A DNA stretch of 64,000 bases from Nissolia schottii (lineage: Eukaryota; Streptophyta; Magnoliopsida; Fabales; Fabaceae), in NCBI GenBank assembly GCA_003254905.1, contig QANU01073111.1, positions 418,097-482,096 on the forward strand. Reading direction: 5' to 3'. A model generated the notes under the pieces. It did no database searches and was not told where the DNA came from. It saw nothing but the letters and a program-made list of their open reading frames with translations. Positions 24,227-37,283 of this stretch are shown one piece after another (within the stretch, counting starts at the first letter, position 1; every line of letters begins with the position of its first letter). Both the position numbers and the translations under genes were made by a program.

Positions 24227-25884
24227 AGCTTGTCTATTGTCGGTAATTTACTAGAGTGCATCAGCCATATCCTCAACGTTCGCAAATTAAATGCGCAACA
24301 TAAACCACTTCCCCACGATATATATCTTTTGTCTTTCCTCATTATTATAAATTATAAAGGTACGCGTTTGCGAACTGGACAAAACACCAAAGACCAAACG
24401 GTATTCTCATATTTATTTAAATTTATAATGGGTTTGGCGACTTTATTGTATGTTGTATGATTAATTATATGATTATTATTTTAAGAATATTATTTTTAAA
24501 ATTATTTGTATCTTATTAATGCCTCAAATTTGATTCACTTCATATTTTTATTTTCTATAAAAATATACCCCACTTTGTTTAGGTGAGACAAGAAGGACGA
24601 GATAAGTTAAATTACGAAATCATGACTTATTTTTTTATATGGGTCCCTTATGTGAATTAAACATATAAAAGAACAAAAAATAAATGGATTGAGCTCAAGT
24701 GAGCGAAAATCGAATGCATGAAGCGCTGGGACTAGATCCAAGATCTGAATCCAATCAAGTTTCCTTCAGCAACAGAGAAAAGTAGGCTTATTCTTCTAGC
24801 GAAAGGAAAAAGAATATATACACCGAGTTAGATTTCGATACGACTTTTTATTCGGTAAAATACAACAACTAATACAACTTCTAAAAATGAAGATAACTTT
24901 CTAGTTAATGTTACGGATCTAATTGCAATTTTAATCCTGCACGCCATATATAACTTGCTTTTTGATACATGCCAAACATAACCCGTAATAATTGTACATA
25001 ACCTTATAAAAACTGCACATACGTAAAACTTTATATGTTACTTCATTTTTCAATTTAATCAAATGTTCTCTCCTGGAAACACGAAGTCGGCACATTACCA
25101 GGACGGATTCCACTTCATCCCTATTAGCTTAGTGAACGTGGAGGAAAAGCTTATATGTCAGCTTTTGCACTGAGACTATATGGCAGCTGGCAGAAAAGAA
25201 GCCACTATAAAAGTAGACAGAATAGAACAAAAAAGTGAATTGATTGCTGTACCAGAACCTTGAGTAGGAAAGATTGGCAAATCGTAAAGCTACCACTCAA
25301 CTGATTGTTATTGCTTTTGTACCTTGCAACATATTTGGCATCGCGGCCCTTCCATACCATGTGGAAAAATTCTTACATAAACACACCCATAATAAAAGTA
25401 ATCTTACTAACTTTAGCTAAAATATACCCACTCAATTATTAACCCTATCAACTTTTGCGCAATGGTGTCCAAATTTGAAGGGCTAAACTCCCGACTATCC
25501 AAGAGCCTATCCAAGATTTTTTCAATCATGTGGTATGTTAACGGTTTTAGCCCACTGAATGACAAGCCAAAACAACACAACAAAAGGGAGGGAGGGAGGG
25601 AGGGGGGGGGGGCAGAGAACAGGATTTACACACAAAAAAAGCCGCAACTTTAATGTAAAAATAGATTACAGAAGCAACATCTGGTGAGCTACCAGCATGG
25701 ACTATCACTTCATAAAGATATGTTATGGACTAGGAACAAACTCGCCTAACATGGTAAAAAAATTGAATGATACATGACCACTTAATTGTTGCACAGCTGC
25801 AGAAAGTTTTCATAGCAGATCAGGCAATCAACGTACCATGAAGAAAAGCAGAAAACGCAAGCCAACAATAAATTCAGCAATACA
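24227..25884. other. Intergenic spacer and 3' flank of the WD40-like gene
   Basis: No coding gene recognised. The part adjoining 25885 should contain the 3'UTR of the minus-strand gene. It includes a G-rich run at 25586-25612. Confidence 0.4.
25586..25612 (+). repeat. G-tract with quadruplex-forming pattern
   Basis: Four GGG runs separated by single A, followed by a long G run, then CAG. This meets the usual G3+N1-7 quadruplex pattern on the plus strand. It lies about 270 bp beyond the stop codon of the minus-strand WD40-like gene, so a transcript read-through would carry the C-rich strand. A simple repeat is the minimal explanation. Confidence 0.6.
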
Positions 25885-28800
25885 TCAGTTAGACCAGACA
25901 TGAACTAGACCATGCCTATTGCCTGTGTAGATCTCATTGCGCTCTTCATCATAGAAGAGAGCAGTGATATCTTCCAAGGCTTCTGCAACTGTGCTCCTAA
26001 TTTTTGAGACATGCTTTCGCATCTTTGAATTGCAACGGCTACCTGAACAATTGTCACTGCAACTGCATTCATTCTCCATTGGAAAGCTATTGCTTGCTCT
26101 TATTTTGGCAAGACACTTCCCAGTTAAGATGTTGCTGACATTGATGGAGCCTGCTGCATTAAGAAAGAAGAGCATGTTATAGTAAAGCACCTTTGAACAT
26201 AGGCATTCCTTACAACAATAGACATAGATTGATCAGAGACATTCGAAACTACTAAAATAATATGATTTTCTATCCTGTTTTATGTTTTATCATAACAATA
26301 CAAACTATGAAACGTTTTGTTTAATCAGTTTTCACGCCTGATTATCATGCTACACCTTTCTGAAGATCTCTCTCCCATTGTACCTCACAAAAGGTGCACG
26401 GAAAGTTACAAGAGGTGGGACAAGAAATTAAATCAGAAAAGTACCATTTCCTTCAGACAATGAATCATCAGAATCAGCTTTGCAGTAGGATATGATGAGA
26501 TCCTGGTCACTGGTTATATATATATTGTTTGTATTGCAATCAGGGTGCCACAAGAGGTGATCCTCAAAAGAAGTAACAAGCTCTCCTCGGAAGTTCCACA
26601 CAGCCACAGTCCTATTTCGAAATGTCAGGAACAATTGGTTCTCATATAGAAAGATAAATGCAGATGGCGTCATAAATTCGCTTCTGCTAACTTCTGTTAG
26701 CTCAAATGTCCGCACCTAGAAATAATTATAAGTCAGATATTTGCATGTAGAACTAGTATACAATGCATGTCATGGAGAAAATTACTTACATCAAGAATTT
26801 GAAGGTTCTCATTTTCTTGCTTGACAAGCAGCTTCTCATTGAACTGTTCAATAAAATCCACCTTCTTGTTCCGATAAAGGAGATGGTTGAATGATTTCAA
26901 AACAGTACCATCTTCTATAGAGAGGATTTTTAGTGGAACATGGCTACTTGCTTTAGCAAAAATCAATAACATGATCCCCGGACTATTCAAAAGAAAACAA
27001 TAAACCAAGAACACTCAAATAAACTAAAGGGAAGAAAAACGGATATTATCATCAATCAAAAAATAGGTGTGATATATTTTACGAAATTGGTGCATAAACA
27101 TATATCACATCGAGGGAGGCGTTTTGTATACATGAAAGTAAAATTCACAAACACGTCAAGTTACCTGATCTTAATCTCTTGGACATTTTTATCAGAAATG
27201 GAGTACAGCATTGTGTAATTTTTCAGGTCAAACACCTTGTATATGCTATGGAAAAAAAAGGACGGGCATCAGAATCCAAAAGCCTTGATATACTACATAA
27301 ACATATCCCCATACAAAAGCATCAGAACAATAAACTATTTACCTATCCTGGGCAGAGTACGTAAGCACCTTCCCATTTACATCATCAAATTCTACAAAAC
27401 CTGGCCACTTCAGAGATTCAGATTCAAACAGAGCAAAGCCAGCATCTGGTTTACCCCTTCTTATGTATCTGCACAGCACAGAAATTTAGCATAAAAAAAA
27501 TCTCAAAACACATGCAAGTATTGCTATTACTATTGCTTTAGTCTTCTGCATCTGGAGTGATTTTGTGTTCTGTTTATTTCTTTGTTGAACATGGGGAAAA
27601 AGGGTAGGAGTTACGAAAGAATAGAGATACATACTCAATCCTTGTGCTTCTGCATTTCAAAGAACTGTAACTGTCCGAAGCATAGACAGAAACTGTGATA
27701 AGGGAGTCATTGTTTTTGTTATAAAACAGACTTCTTATAACTTCATCAGGACTGACATTCAAAAAACATATCCTTGAATTGGTCTCTGCATCAAACAGTT
27801 GAAATGTGTAAAACATGTATACCTATTTTAAGTTGCAAAAGAATTGAACAGAAAATTCATGGTAGTCACTACCTCGGCTAAATGCTGCACAAACACCAGA
27901 TTGTGCGAGAGCAAAGACAATGTCCCGTGCTGCTACAATCTCAATAATCTTTGATCTTCTTCTCAGAAACGGCAATACCACAGTAGAAGGACCTTTTGGA
28001 TCATGTGTATCATATTCTTCCTATAAATAGATCCATCAGACATATTACAGCAGGCAGAGAAAAATAGGCATACTTAAGCAGAGTACACATCCAACTAGCA
28101 AAACCAGAAGAACCGAGGGTTTCTTGAACATAATAATCTAAAATAGGGCATCAATCTCTGAGGATTAGGGAATTGGGCATACCAAACGACACACTACACT
28201 GAAGGTTGGGAAATTGCTACAATCAAAATCAAACTTAAAGAGTTAGCATTAATATAGGAAATCAAATTTTCCTAACAATCCATATTCCTCCTGATCCCTC
28301 AGCAATTACTATGTCATAACCTCAAATAAACTCACGCAAATGAAATCAGAGTTTTATGTCACGCTACTTTGTTACTAGTGTCCACGGCGTGGCACACCTG
28401 TCATTTCATGCAGAAATATCAAAATAACAGCATTCAGCAGGCAGTCTCAAACTATCTATTCCTTAACATCTTGTAAGTCGAATACCGATACAGTACATAG
28501 CAGAAGAGTTATTGACATTTGACACAACCTTAACGAAGAAACATTTATGAGCAGGAGAATCATAATTCTATCAGCAACATACAGAATAATTTGTCAGGTA
28601 AACCTAATACAACTTCGAAACAAGCACAAAGCCATTCTGCATCCACAAAACACCAAAGAGAGACAGCAACACTCCATCCCATCAACTCACTCCCATGCCC
28701 CTTACTCTATGGTATGATAATAACAAAGACAATTTTATTCGAGTTGTAACCCTAACCAAACCCTCCTACTTAACAGTTTCAGGAATCGTGTACACAAGCA

Positions 28801-29084
28801 GCACAATTTGAAAACAATAGATCATAAAATAAACAAGTTAAACAAGAAATGAAGCTAGGGTTAGGGAAAATGGGAACCTGCAAGCGGATATTCCGAAATC
28901 TCTCCTGAGCGTCGCTCATGCTGAAAGCGCGATCACGCTTGGAGCTGATTTCGCGCCTCTGAAGCTTCTTGACGCTATTCACGAACCCATCCACCGCCCC
29001 TCCCCGACGCGGCCTCTTCTTCGCAACGATTCTCCTCCCGCTGCAAGGTCTCGGACTCACCGTAATCCTCCTCCCACCTTCCAT
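25885..29084 (-). CDS. Conserved plant WD40/beta-propeller-like protein, 8 exons
   Basis: Exons from the 5' end: 28878-29084, 27873-28020, 27635-27785, 27343-27468, 27165-27245, 26790-26982, 26445-26715, 25885-26153. GT-AG junctions close in frame to about 481 aa. The start at 29084 is the first ATG in the open frame. The protein begins with a basic region (RRIVAKKRPRRGG) that could be a nuclear signal, then FVNSVKKLQRREISSKRDRA and SMSDAQERFRNIRLQ. The rest is a series of beta-rich segments: AVWNFRGELVTSFEDH, GSINVSNILTGKCLAKI, and the C-terminal DITALFYDEERNEIYTGN leading to GLVHVWSN, a typical WD-type blade ending. This matches a highly conserved plant protein usually called transducin/WD40-like; its function is not known to me. 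A GCAGCAG acceptor before the last exon permits a one-residue splice variant. Confidence 0.88.
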
Positions 29085-29430
29085 ATCCACCGCCACCAAC
29101 ACCACCCACCCTCTTTACCTCAAAAATAGTCGAAACCCCAAAATTATAACATCACCGTGAAATTGTCCAAACACGGGGACGATTAGGCGAAGACGCGGCT
29201 ATGCCACAACATCTGGGGCCACTCAATTTGGTCAGAGACAGGAACCGATCACTTAGGTCCCCGAAGAAGAAAGGGGGTGAGATTAGGGTTTTACCAGTGG
29301 AGGGAAAGCGAAAACGAAAAGCGGAGTGAGAGAGAGACTGAGAGTGTGGAGAGAGATGAAAGGGGGAGAAGAGGAAGAAGAAGAAGAATCGGGAATTTTT
29401 GAGTCCACGGATTCAATTTTTTTTTNATTT
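29085..29430 (-). promoter_or_regulatory. 5' leader and proximal promoter of the WD40-like gene
   Basis: GC-richer than flanking DNA, with CTCTC/GAGAG runs around 29325-29400. This fits a 5'UTR and core promoter upstream of the start at 29084. A single N occurs at 29426. Confidence 0.45.
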
Positions 29431-30637
29431 CGAATCTGGCTCTCTCGCTCTGTACTTTTCGTTTCATTACATGTATTATTTATATTGGTTTGTTAGCCTA
29501 ATTTTCCCAATCATGAATACAATTAAACTTTTATTTAATTATTAACTGGTGTTATTGTTAGTTTTATAATTTCTACATATCAATTATAATTTACTTGTTA
29601 CATAAAATTTTGATATTTATACTCTCTTTTTTCTTACGTGAGACATCTATACTACAAGAGTCTATGCAATATATAATGTATAGACATTAAATTAAATATA
29701 ATTATAATGAATACGAATACGATTTTTCCTAAATAAGCATGGTGCAATTCAATTAAAACTTATATGTGTGTAGATTATTTTTTTAAAAAAATAAAATAAA
29801 AAACAAAAGTAGATAACAAAAAGAAAAATCAAAGACCACGAATGTCTCTGGAGGCCCAAAACAATGGGCCTTCTTGACCAAAAATATACAAGTGTGGTCT
29901 AAGTTTTCACGACCAAATCCATAGCTTTCTTTTTGTCAAAATCAAATCCACAGCTTGAGGAAAACAAGAAACGTAATTGGGCCCTCCTTTGTCAATCTCA
30001 ATGGTGCTATATATGGTATGTTATGGTACGGATACGGGTATTTCTTTCATTTTTTTTTAATAAAATAAAATCATACCAGCAGTATGCTTTACAGCTCAGT
30101 GGAGTTACAGAATTCACTTAATTTTAATATATTATATTATCATATAAATATTTTTATATTATAGACATTGAAACAAAAATTATGCTGATAATATAAAAAA
30201 TTAACTTTTTGCAAAATAAACAACCATAATATATATATACACGCGCGCAATGGTATGAGTTTTTCATAAGTGTAACAAATTTAAACCACTCAACAAATTA
30301 AATTTTTAATTGATTTCAAACATATAAAGACTGAAATTTTTCGTAAGGGTTATTTAAAGTGAATTGTGTACCTTAACATAATATGAGTGGATAAACAAAT
30401 GGGGTACAATTGTCATTTGAATAAAATCGCTTATTCTCTCTAGTCTCTAGTTTTCTCGAGAAAATATTTTGGTAGGTATGTCCTAATTTTTTTTCTTTCA
30501 TTTTGTTCTTTCTTAACAAATAAATAAGAAAAAACCTCACAACCATCCATTTTCTCTCCTCTCCTCTCATTTTATTTTTTTTTCTCATTTCTTTGCAATC
30601 AAGCAGGTAGAACGAAGTCTTGTAATATCATACCCGA
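29431..30637. other. AT-rich intergenic DNA, nothing recognised
   Basis: No gene or bounded element could be supported. A short TA/CG alternating run occurs near 30227-30249. Confidence 0.4.
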
Positions 30638-31204
30638 GGTTGTCAAACTCGAGAGTTTAAGTAAACTCGTGAAGGCTCAGCAAACTCGAATTGTAAACTC
30701 GTAAGAGTTTACATATGTAAAAAATATATGTTATAAGCAATGTAATTAGGAACTAAACATGATTAAATTTTGTATTCATAATTGACATTGAATAATGTTA
30801 ACTTTCAAAATAAAATAAATAAAAAAATATCATAAAATATACCTTAATGCATGACATTTAGTTATGTCATACTTTATTCTGTACATGTATTAGACTTTAT
30901 AATCTGATAAAACATAGCTCAATTATGATAAATATGTAAAATCGGCATAGTAAACTAAATAGATCTTGTCTAACACACACAAAGTCAACTAAATATTTAA
31001 AAAAGTTACCAAATTTATACATCTTGAGGTAAACTCGTAAACTCGTAGGTAGATTTTAACTCGTAAACTCGCTAGTAAAATCGAGAGTTTACTTAAACTC
31101 ATACGAGTTTACTAAAAAAGAGTTTACGTAAGTATTAACTCGTTTTGTATAGTAAAATCATAAACTCGTAAGATTTTACGAGTTAACTCGAGAGTTTAAT
31201 AACC
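30638..31204. mobile_element. Fold-back/TIR element built of AAACTCG-type repeats
   Basis: The left end GGTTGTCAAACTCGAGAG is answered at the right end by ACTCGAGAGTTTAATAACC in inverted orientation. Both arms (about 30638-30720 and 31020-31204) are packed with AAACTCGTAA/TTACGAGTTT motifs on both strands. The roughly 300-bp centre is AT-rich and non-coding. This is a non-autonomous TIR element. Flanking bases do not give a clean duplication, so the superfamily is left open. Confidence 0.55.
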
Positions 31205-32138
31205 ATTCCTACCCACTTCAATGTTTTTACTTGTTCCGGCTCTCTTTCTCTCTATGACATGGGTCTCCTGTGCAAATCCTTCAAAATTTGCATGGGTGCA
31301 AATATGCACACAAAAAGCTTGATGTGAGGTGATTTTTGTTTATGTTTTGGACTGTAGTGGAAGCCGTAACTTTGTAAATGTTCCGAGAATTACTTGTTAA
31401 TTTTAAGAGAAAATATATTTGTACTAGTTTATACGGAGACATTATATCAACTTATATTTCATTTAATAGATAAGATTTTAGTTGGCACACATTGCTTGAA
31501 AAACTTAATTCATTAACCTATTCACTTCAAGTAACTACACCACACTTTTACTGACAAAATAAAAAAAATGTTAAATGTTATTTATAAAATGAATAAATTG
31601 ATAAATAAGTTGATGAATTAAATCTTTTAAATATTTTTTATTAAAATATCATCTAACAATAAATATAAAATGAGTTAATATAATATTAAAAATAAATTGA
31701 ATATAAATAACACAATTCAAACTTTGCTAGGTTTAAATTGAAAATCAGATCAATATATGGTTTTAAAATTCTGACCTTTTAAACTAATTTACTTTTAAAG
31801 TTCTGAAAATTTTTCTTTATTTCTTTTTACATATGATTTATTTGTTTTAGATTAATTTTAACATTAATATAAGTGAATGAGTCTACGTGAGAAACATCAC
31901 TTGTGTCCGTGTGCAAGTGAGGGGCGAGAAAAAAATAATTGTGAGGAATATTGTTTGTGATACTTATGAACCAATAACAAAGAGCAAGTTTCGCAAGATT
32001 CACTAGGTAACGACGTGAGAGTTCTGGAAACTCCAGGTGAGTAGTGGTTCGTCATGACATATTTTAACAGTAATTAATAATTATTTTTATGAATGATATT
32101 TTATTATGAAAAAAGTTTATGATATACCTTTGTGAGAA
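31205..32138. other. AT-rich intergenic DNA
   Basis: Nothing recognised on either strand. Confidence 0.35.
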
Positions 32139-32720
32139 TATTACCAAAAGATATTTTATGTCAAAGGAAAATTAGTTTCAAAAATATTTTATGAAAAATA
32201 TTTATGAACTCTCAAAACATTTTTATTTACGCATGAGATCATTTAATAATAAGTAAGGCATTACACATGTTGCATAACAAGTATTATGATTTTTATAGAT
32301 TATTATCATGATGATAAAATGAATGCATAATCTTATTACCAAAAGATATTTTATGTCAAAGGAAAATTAGTTTCAAAAATATTTTATGAAAAATATTTAT
32401 GAACTCTCAAAACATTTTTATTTACGCATGAGATCATTTAATAATAAGTAAGGCATTACACATGTTGCATAACAAGTATTATGATTTTTATAGATTATTA
32501 TCATGATGATAAAATGAATGCATAATCTTATTACCAAAAGATATTTTATGTCAAAGGAAAATTAGTTTCAAAAATATTTTATGAAAAATATTTATGAACT
32601 CTCAAAACATTTTTATTTACGCATGAGATCATTTAATAATAAGTAAGGCATTACACATGTTGCATAACAAGTATTATGATTTTTATAGATTATTATCATG
32701 ATGATAAAATGAATGCATAA
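32139..32720. repeat. Tandem repeat, 3 copies of a 195-bp unit
   Basis: The unit starts at TTACCAAAAGATATTTTATG and ends at GATGATAAAATGAATGCATAA. The start phrase recurs at 32141, 32336 and 32531, exactly 195 bp apart. Copies read as identical by eye. Such identity implies very recent amplification, or an assembly artefact if the real copy number differs. Confidence 0.9.
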
Positions 32721-32914
32721 GCTTTGACTGGGAGTAACTAGATTAGAATTGTACGTCGGCAACAACCTATGCCAACCCTAATACCTTGTAGGCATACTAT
32801 GACGCTTGGGCAGATAGCATACCGTGAGCCTCAAACAGTTATATTTTAAGCATACCATGACGCTCGAACAGAAACTCTAAAACAGATCCTTCCCAGATAT
32901 TCAAAAGTTTGAAA

Positions 32915-32945
<31 letters not shown>

Positions 32946-33003
32946 TTCTTCTTCTTCTTCTTCTTCTTCTTCTTCTTCTTCTTGTTGTTGTAGTTGTTGT
33001 TGT
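32915..33003. repeat. Compound microsatellite (ATT)n(CTT)n(GTT)n
   Basis: About nine ATT units, then about thirteen CTT units, then interrupted GTT/GTA units. Likely highly polymorphic. Confidence 0.95.
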
Positions 33004-33009
33004 CGTCAT

Positions 33010-33600
33010 TGTTAAGAATATTATCATATCTCTGATTTATCTTAAATTGATCTAATATTTATTTAGGTTAATTATTTTAAATTTAGGTTGATTTAGTTTG
33101 GTTTTGTCATTTATATTTCTAATTATTTTTCTAGCCTATAAATAGGTTTTATTTCATTGTAAGTGACATAAAATTTTCATCAGTAATACACATTATTTTT
33201 TGTTCTCTCTTATTCTCTTATATTTATTGTTGTCCCTTCACCTGTTCTTTCAAGATATTTAACGTAATATCAAAGTCATGACACTCTCTGTGAGTCATCT
33301 TTTCGCTTTTGTTGCTTTAAAGCTCACTTTTCATAAAAACTCTTTTGAGGGAGGCTTTTGTTTAAGGGAGGATGTTAAAAATATTATATTATTTTTAATT
33401 TATCTTAAATTGATCTAATATTTATTAAGATTAATTTAGTTTGATTCTGTCATTTAAATTATAATTATATTGTTAGCCTAAAAATAGACATACACATATT
33501 ATACTCAATGAAAAACTCAAGTAATATAATTTACATTCTTTCTGTGTATTTTATGTGACATTTTTGGTGTTATTTATCTGATCTATTATAAAATTTCACA
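33010..33600 (+). mobile_element. TRIM-like miniature LTR retrotransposon
   Basis: Two diverged direct repeats start TGTTAAGAATATT (33010) and TGTTAAAAATATT (33373) and share TTATCTTAAATTGATCTAAT and the following bases; they span about 255 and 228 bp. Right after the first is TAATATCAAAGTC (33265-33277), a decayed version of the initiator-Met primer site TGGTATCAGAGC. Right before the second is a purine tract AAGGGAGGA (33364-33372). The internal region is only about 108 bp with no coding capacity, which defines a TRIM. No matching 5-bp duplication was seen. Confidence 0.7.
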
Positions 33601-36600
33601 ATTGTTCAATTCACACAACAAAATCATACGAGGAAACAGATATTAGACAAAAAATCAAAATTCGCAAATTCCTATAATGATAGTTTTGTGTTTTTTTTTT
33701 CACACCTGACAACGACAACGTCAATAAAAGAAAATTCATACAAAATGATGTATTATTTTAAAATTGCGCAACTGAAAAACTAATTAGCCTTTGCTCTCTG
33801 TTACAATAACATGAGTTGGGATAATTATTTTTTGACAAAAATTTAGGTTGAAGTGAGCGCACAACAAATATACAAGTAAATATACTTCTAGATTTAATGA
33901 TCACTGCAGTGATGAATCCACCGATTAGAAGTAAGTCATGCCGTAGGAGAGTCAATCTAAATTAATGACAACAAATTTCAAAATCATATTTAATTATTAA
34001 TTTCATTTTAATTCAATAATTTGTAAAAAAATAGTTTAATAAAAAAGTAAAATAGTATAGTACATTATATTTAATGAAGAAAATGATAGTTAAATTTTAA
34101 AAGTAATGGCAAAGGAGAATCTAAATTTATTTAAACTGAAAATAAAAATCATTCAAATTTTTCTTTGTTTATATTTAAAAATAATTAAAATATAGATTTT
34201 ATTTGTGTACAAAACGTTTGACTTTTAGTATATATTGTTGGGGATATATATATATATATATATAAAAGAGAGAGAGAGAGGTATGTCAAAGGTCCAATTT
34301 ATCATGTATCAAATAAATTGTTTTGTTATCATATTTATTATTCTCGTTAGTTAATTAATATAATAAGATCCTTGATTAAATTTAGAGACTTAATATTATG
34401 ATAGAGACCATAAAATTGAGATATAAGTATTTTATAATTTAGTCTAAATTGTTCCGGGGTCGTAGAAACCGTAAAAATGACATTAATAATTCGGATAGAT
34501 TAATATATATATATATATATATATATGTGACGGTCTTCATTGGATGAAGATTAACAAATCCCATTTATTAAGTTACATATATAGATGGTGCACATGGAGA
34601 TATGATCATTGAACTGACTTAATTGAAGACAATTAACATATAAAGGCAATGCCTCAACCACTACACTAACATCATTTTTTGTGATATTTTATGCACACAT
34701 ATTTATTAATATAATTTTATTGTTTTAATTTTTATTTTTAGAAACCCTAAATTAAAAAACTCTATCTTTTTTATTTCTCATTCTCACATTAAAAGATGAA
34801 AAATTGCAATTCAATCATACATGCTTGCTCATGTGTAGGGGTGAATAAACAAACCAAGCATGGTTGCTCTTCTTATTTGTATGTGTTTTATTTAATTGTT
34901 TGTGTTAGACTAATATGTTTAGATGTTTCATTATTGAAAGTTTGAATTTATGTTGTTGATGATGGGACCTTTTTTAGTCTGTGGATTTGCAATTTGGATT
35001 GATGTTTGAATTTTTGTTTAAATATTAGATTGTTGTTGCAAATTTAGATTTTTGTCGATCTATTAGATTCTTGATCTTTGGATGTTTAAGTTTTATTTAA
35101 ATATTAAAGAGGTCATAGTAATAGGCCATGATAAACAAGCTAAGCAACAGATTTTTGGTAAAAAAAAAGAGAATATATAGGCAAGTCTGCTAGGTTGGGA
35201 AAAAATGTCTTTGATAGTTAACCGGCTAGGCCCAACTCGATCTGTTAAAGGTCTGGCTGACTTGTTCCCATATTTACTAAGGAACATAGCATTAGAGTTC
35301 CCTTTGACCTGAGACTGTTATGGTAATTGACAAAATTATTTATTATACTTTGATTGTGGAGACCTAATGCCTTAGGGGTGTTAGTTAAATGGACATTGAG
35401 TATAATTAAATACTTGTAGAGTTAATGATTCGTTAAGAAAGAATTCATCAAGTATAAAAAAAAAGAAGAAGAAGGAATTCATCAATTCTCAGCAATGAGT
35501 TTGAACTCTATGATTACAATAACTAATTTAAGACCTTGACCAGGGGGATTGAATAAATAAAGAAACGAGTTTCTTAGGTCATTCACTAGTTAATTATAAT
35601 ATTGGTAACTAATTAGAATTTGACAATAATACTATACTCTAAGGTTAACCAAGAGTTGTAAAAATAAAAGAAATTTTTACTTAAGTTCTTTTACGATGCA
35701 CCTCTCTATAAATATTGTATTGAAAAATATTAATTTATCATATTAAAACATATAATCCATTAATATGCATATTAGATTATGAAATTATAATAAAATTTGA
35801 TGAATTTAATTATATAAATAATTAAAAATAAATAAATTAAATAGCATGAGGTATTTACCTCCTAGGATATTTGAGAAATCACTTCCAAACAAAAGGAAAA
35901 AAAAAAACTGAATGATCAGTTTGTATATACGAATTGTTGTCTTAAAATTTAAACGTTTTTTTAAATTAATGTGATTGAATTTTGGAACGTTATTTGGTGT
36001 GTATGCATCATCAAAAAGATACACAATTACAAATATTTGCATCACCTCTCTCTTCTAGTTCTAAGAAGAATTGTTCTTAAGTTTTGGAGAAAAATTTCAC
36101 TTATAAAGTTTCATTTGTTATCAAAAAGTTGACAAACAAAGTTAGTCTCGGTGTAATCCGCATAGATTCTTTGCATCATCAAAGAGATTTTTTTGGGTAA
36201 CTAGAGCTGCGGGTATGTATTTATGGACTTATATTTGAATAATATTTTAAGGGGATTGTTTCGGTATGCACATAATATGGGGTACCAATGCTTTAATTTA
36301 AATTGTTACTTGTTAGGTGTATTGAAGGTTATTCTTATTTTAATTTTTTTAAATTAATTTTTTAATTTATTAACCAACTATTTGATGACATGTGGACAAT
36401 GTATCAATACTTATACAATTTGATGGGTACCAAAGGAGAAACCTTATTTTAAACACAAATAGATCATTGTGATTACCTTTTCTTATTAGATCATTGTGAT
36501 TACCTTTTCTTATTCTGTTGCGTAATGTTGATCGTCTAATAATATTTCATATATTAAAGCCGAGTGACGTTGAGTTTCAATGGCTTTGGGACTCTAATAG

Positions 36601-37283
36601 TGATCCATATTTAATTGTTGTTCCTGAGTTTTTGGGGTTTGTCTTCAGCCCGTCGCAATAAAGTTTCATTGTAATTACGAGAAAAAAAAGGTAATACTTC
36701 ACACACACACACACATATATATATGTTATAAATGATTTACTCTCACATTAAATTTTGAAGAAACAATTAATTAAATGTTAATATTGTTTCTAAATTTATG
36801 AGTCCTTTTTTATTTTATAATAAACTTGCATTAACATATATTTTTATTTTAATTATATTTTGATACAAAAATAATTTTAAATTATATTTTTATATTTATT
36901 GAAAAAAATCTGTTATTTTATTCGTTATTCTTGTTATAATTTTTTAACAAATATAAATAGTTAATTCAGATTTATTCCTTAATAAATTATTTTCTCTTTA
37001 AATCATTTTTCTTTATTATTTATTCTTTCTTAATTGTTAAATTAATTATTTCTCCCTCTTATTAGATTTTACTTGACGTGGTAGAATCAATACTCTAATA
37101 GTTGCTCTCACACGTGGTTAAACAGAACAACTTGGATTTGAGTCATAGGTGAATAAATAAGGTCTCCCTACTATCTTAGAGAGTAAACACTTGACTATTT
37201 TTCTTTTATGTGCACTTGATTATTTTCTTTACATTGTTATAAACTATTAATTGGAGTTTGGTTTAGTGGCAAAAAAAAAAAAA
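33601..37283. other. AT-rich intergenic DNA with dinucleotide microsatellites
   Basis: No gene recognised. It contains (TA)n followed by (AG)n near 34239-34280, (AT)n near 34504-34527 and (CA)n(TA)n near 36700-36725. The sequence runs into the assembly gap with a poly-A stretch. Confidence 0.5.

Noticed and set aside
32139..32720. CRISPR-like direct repeats
   Set aside because: Units are directly adjacent without spacers, and the genome is a plant nuclear genome.
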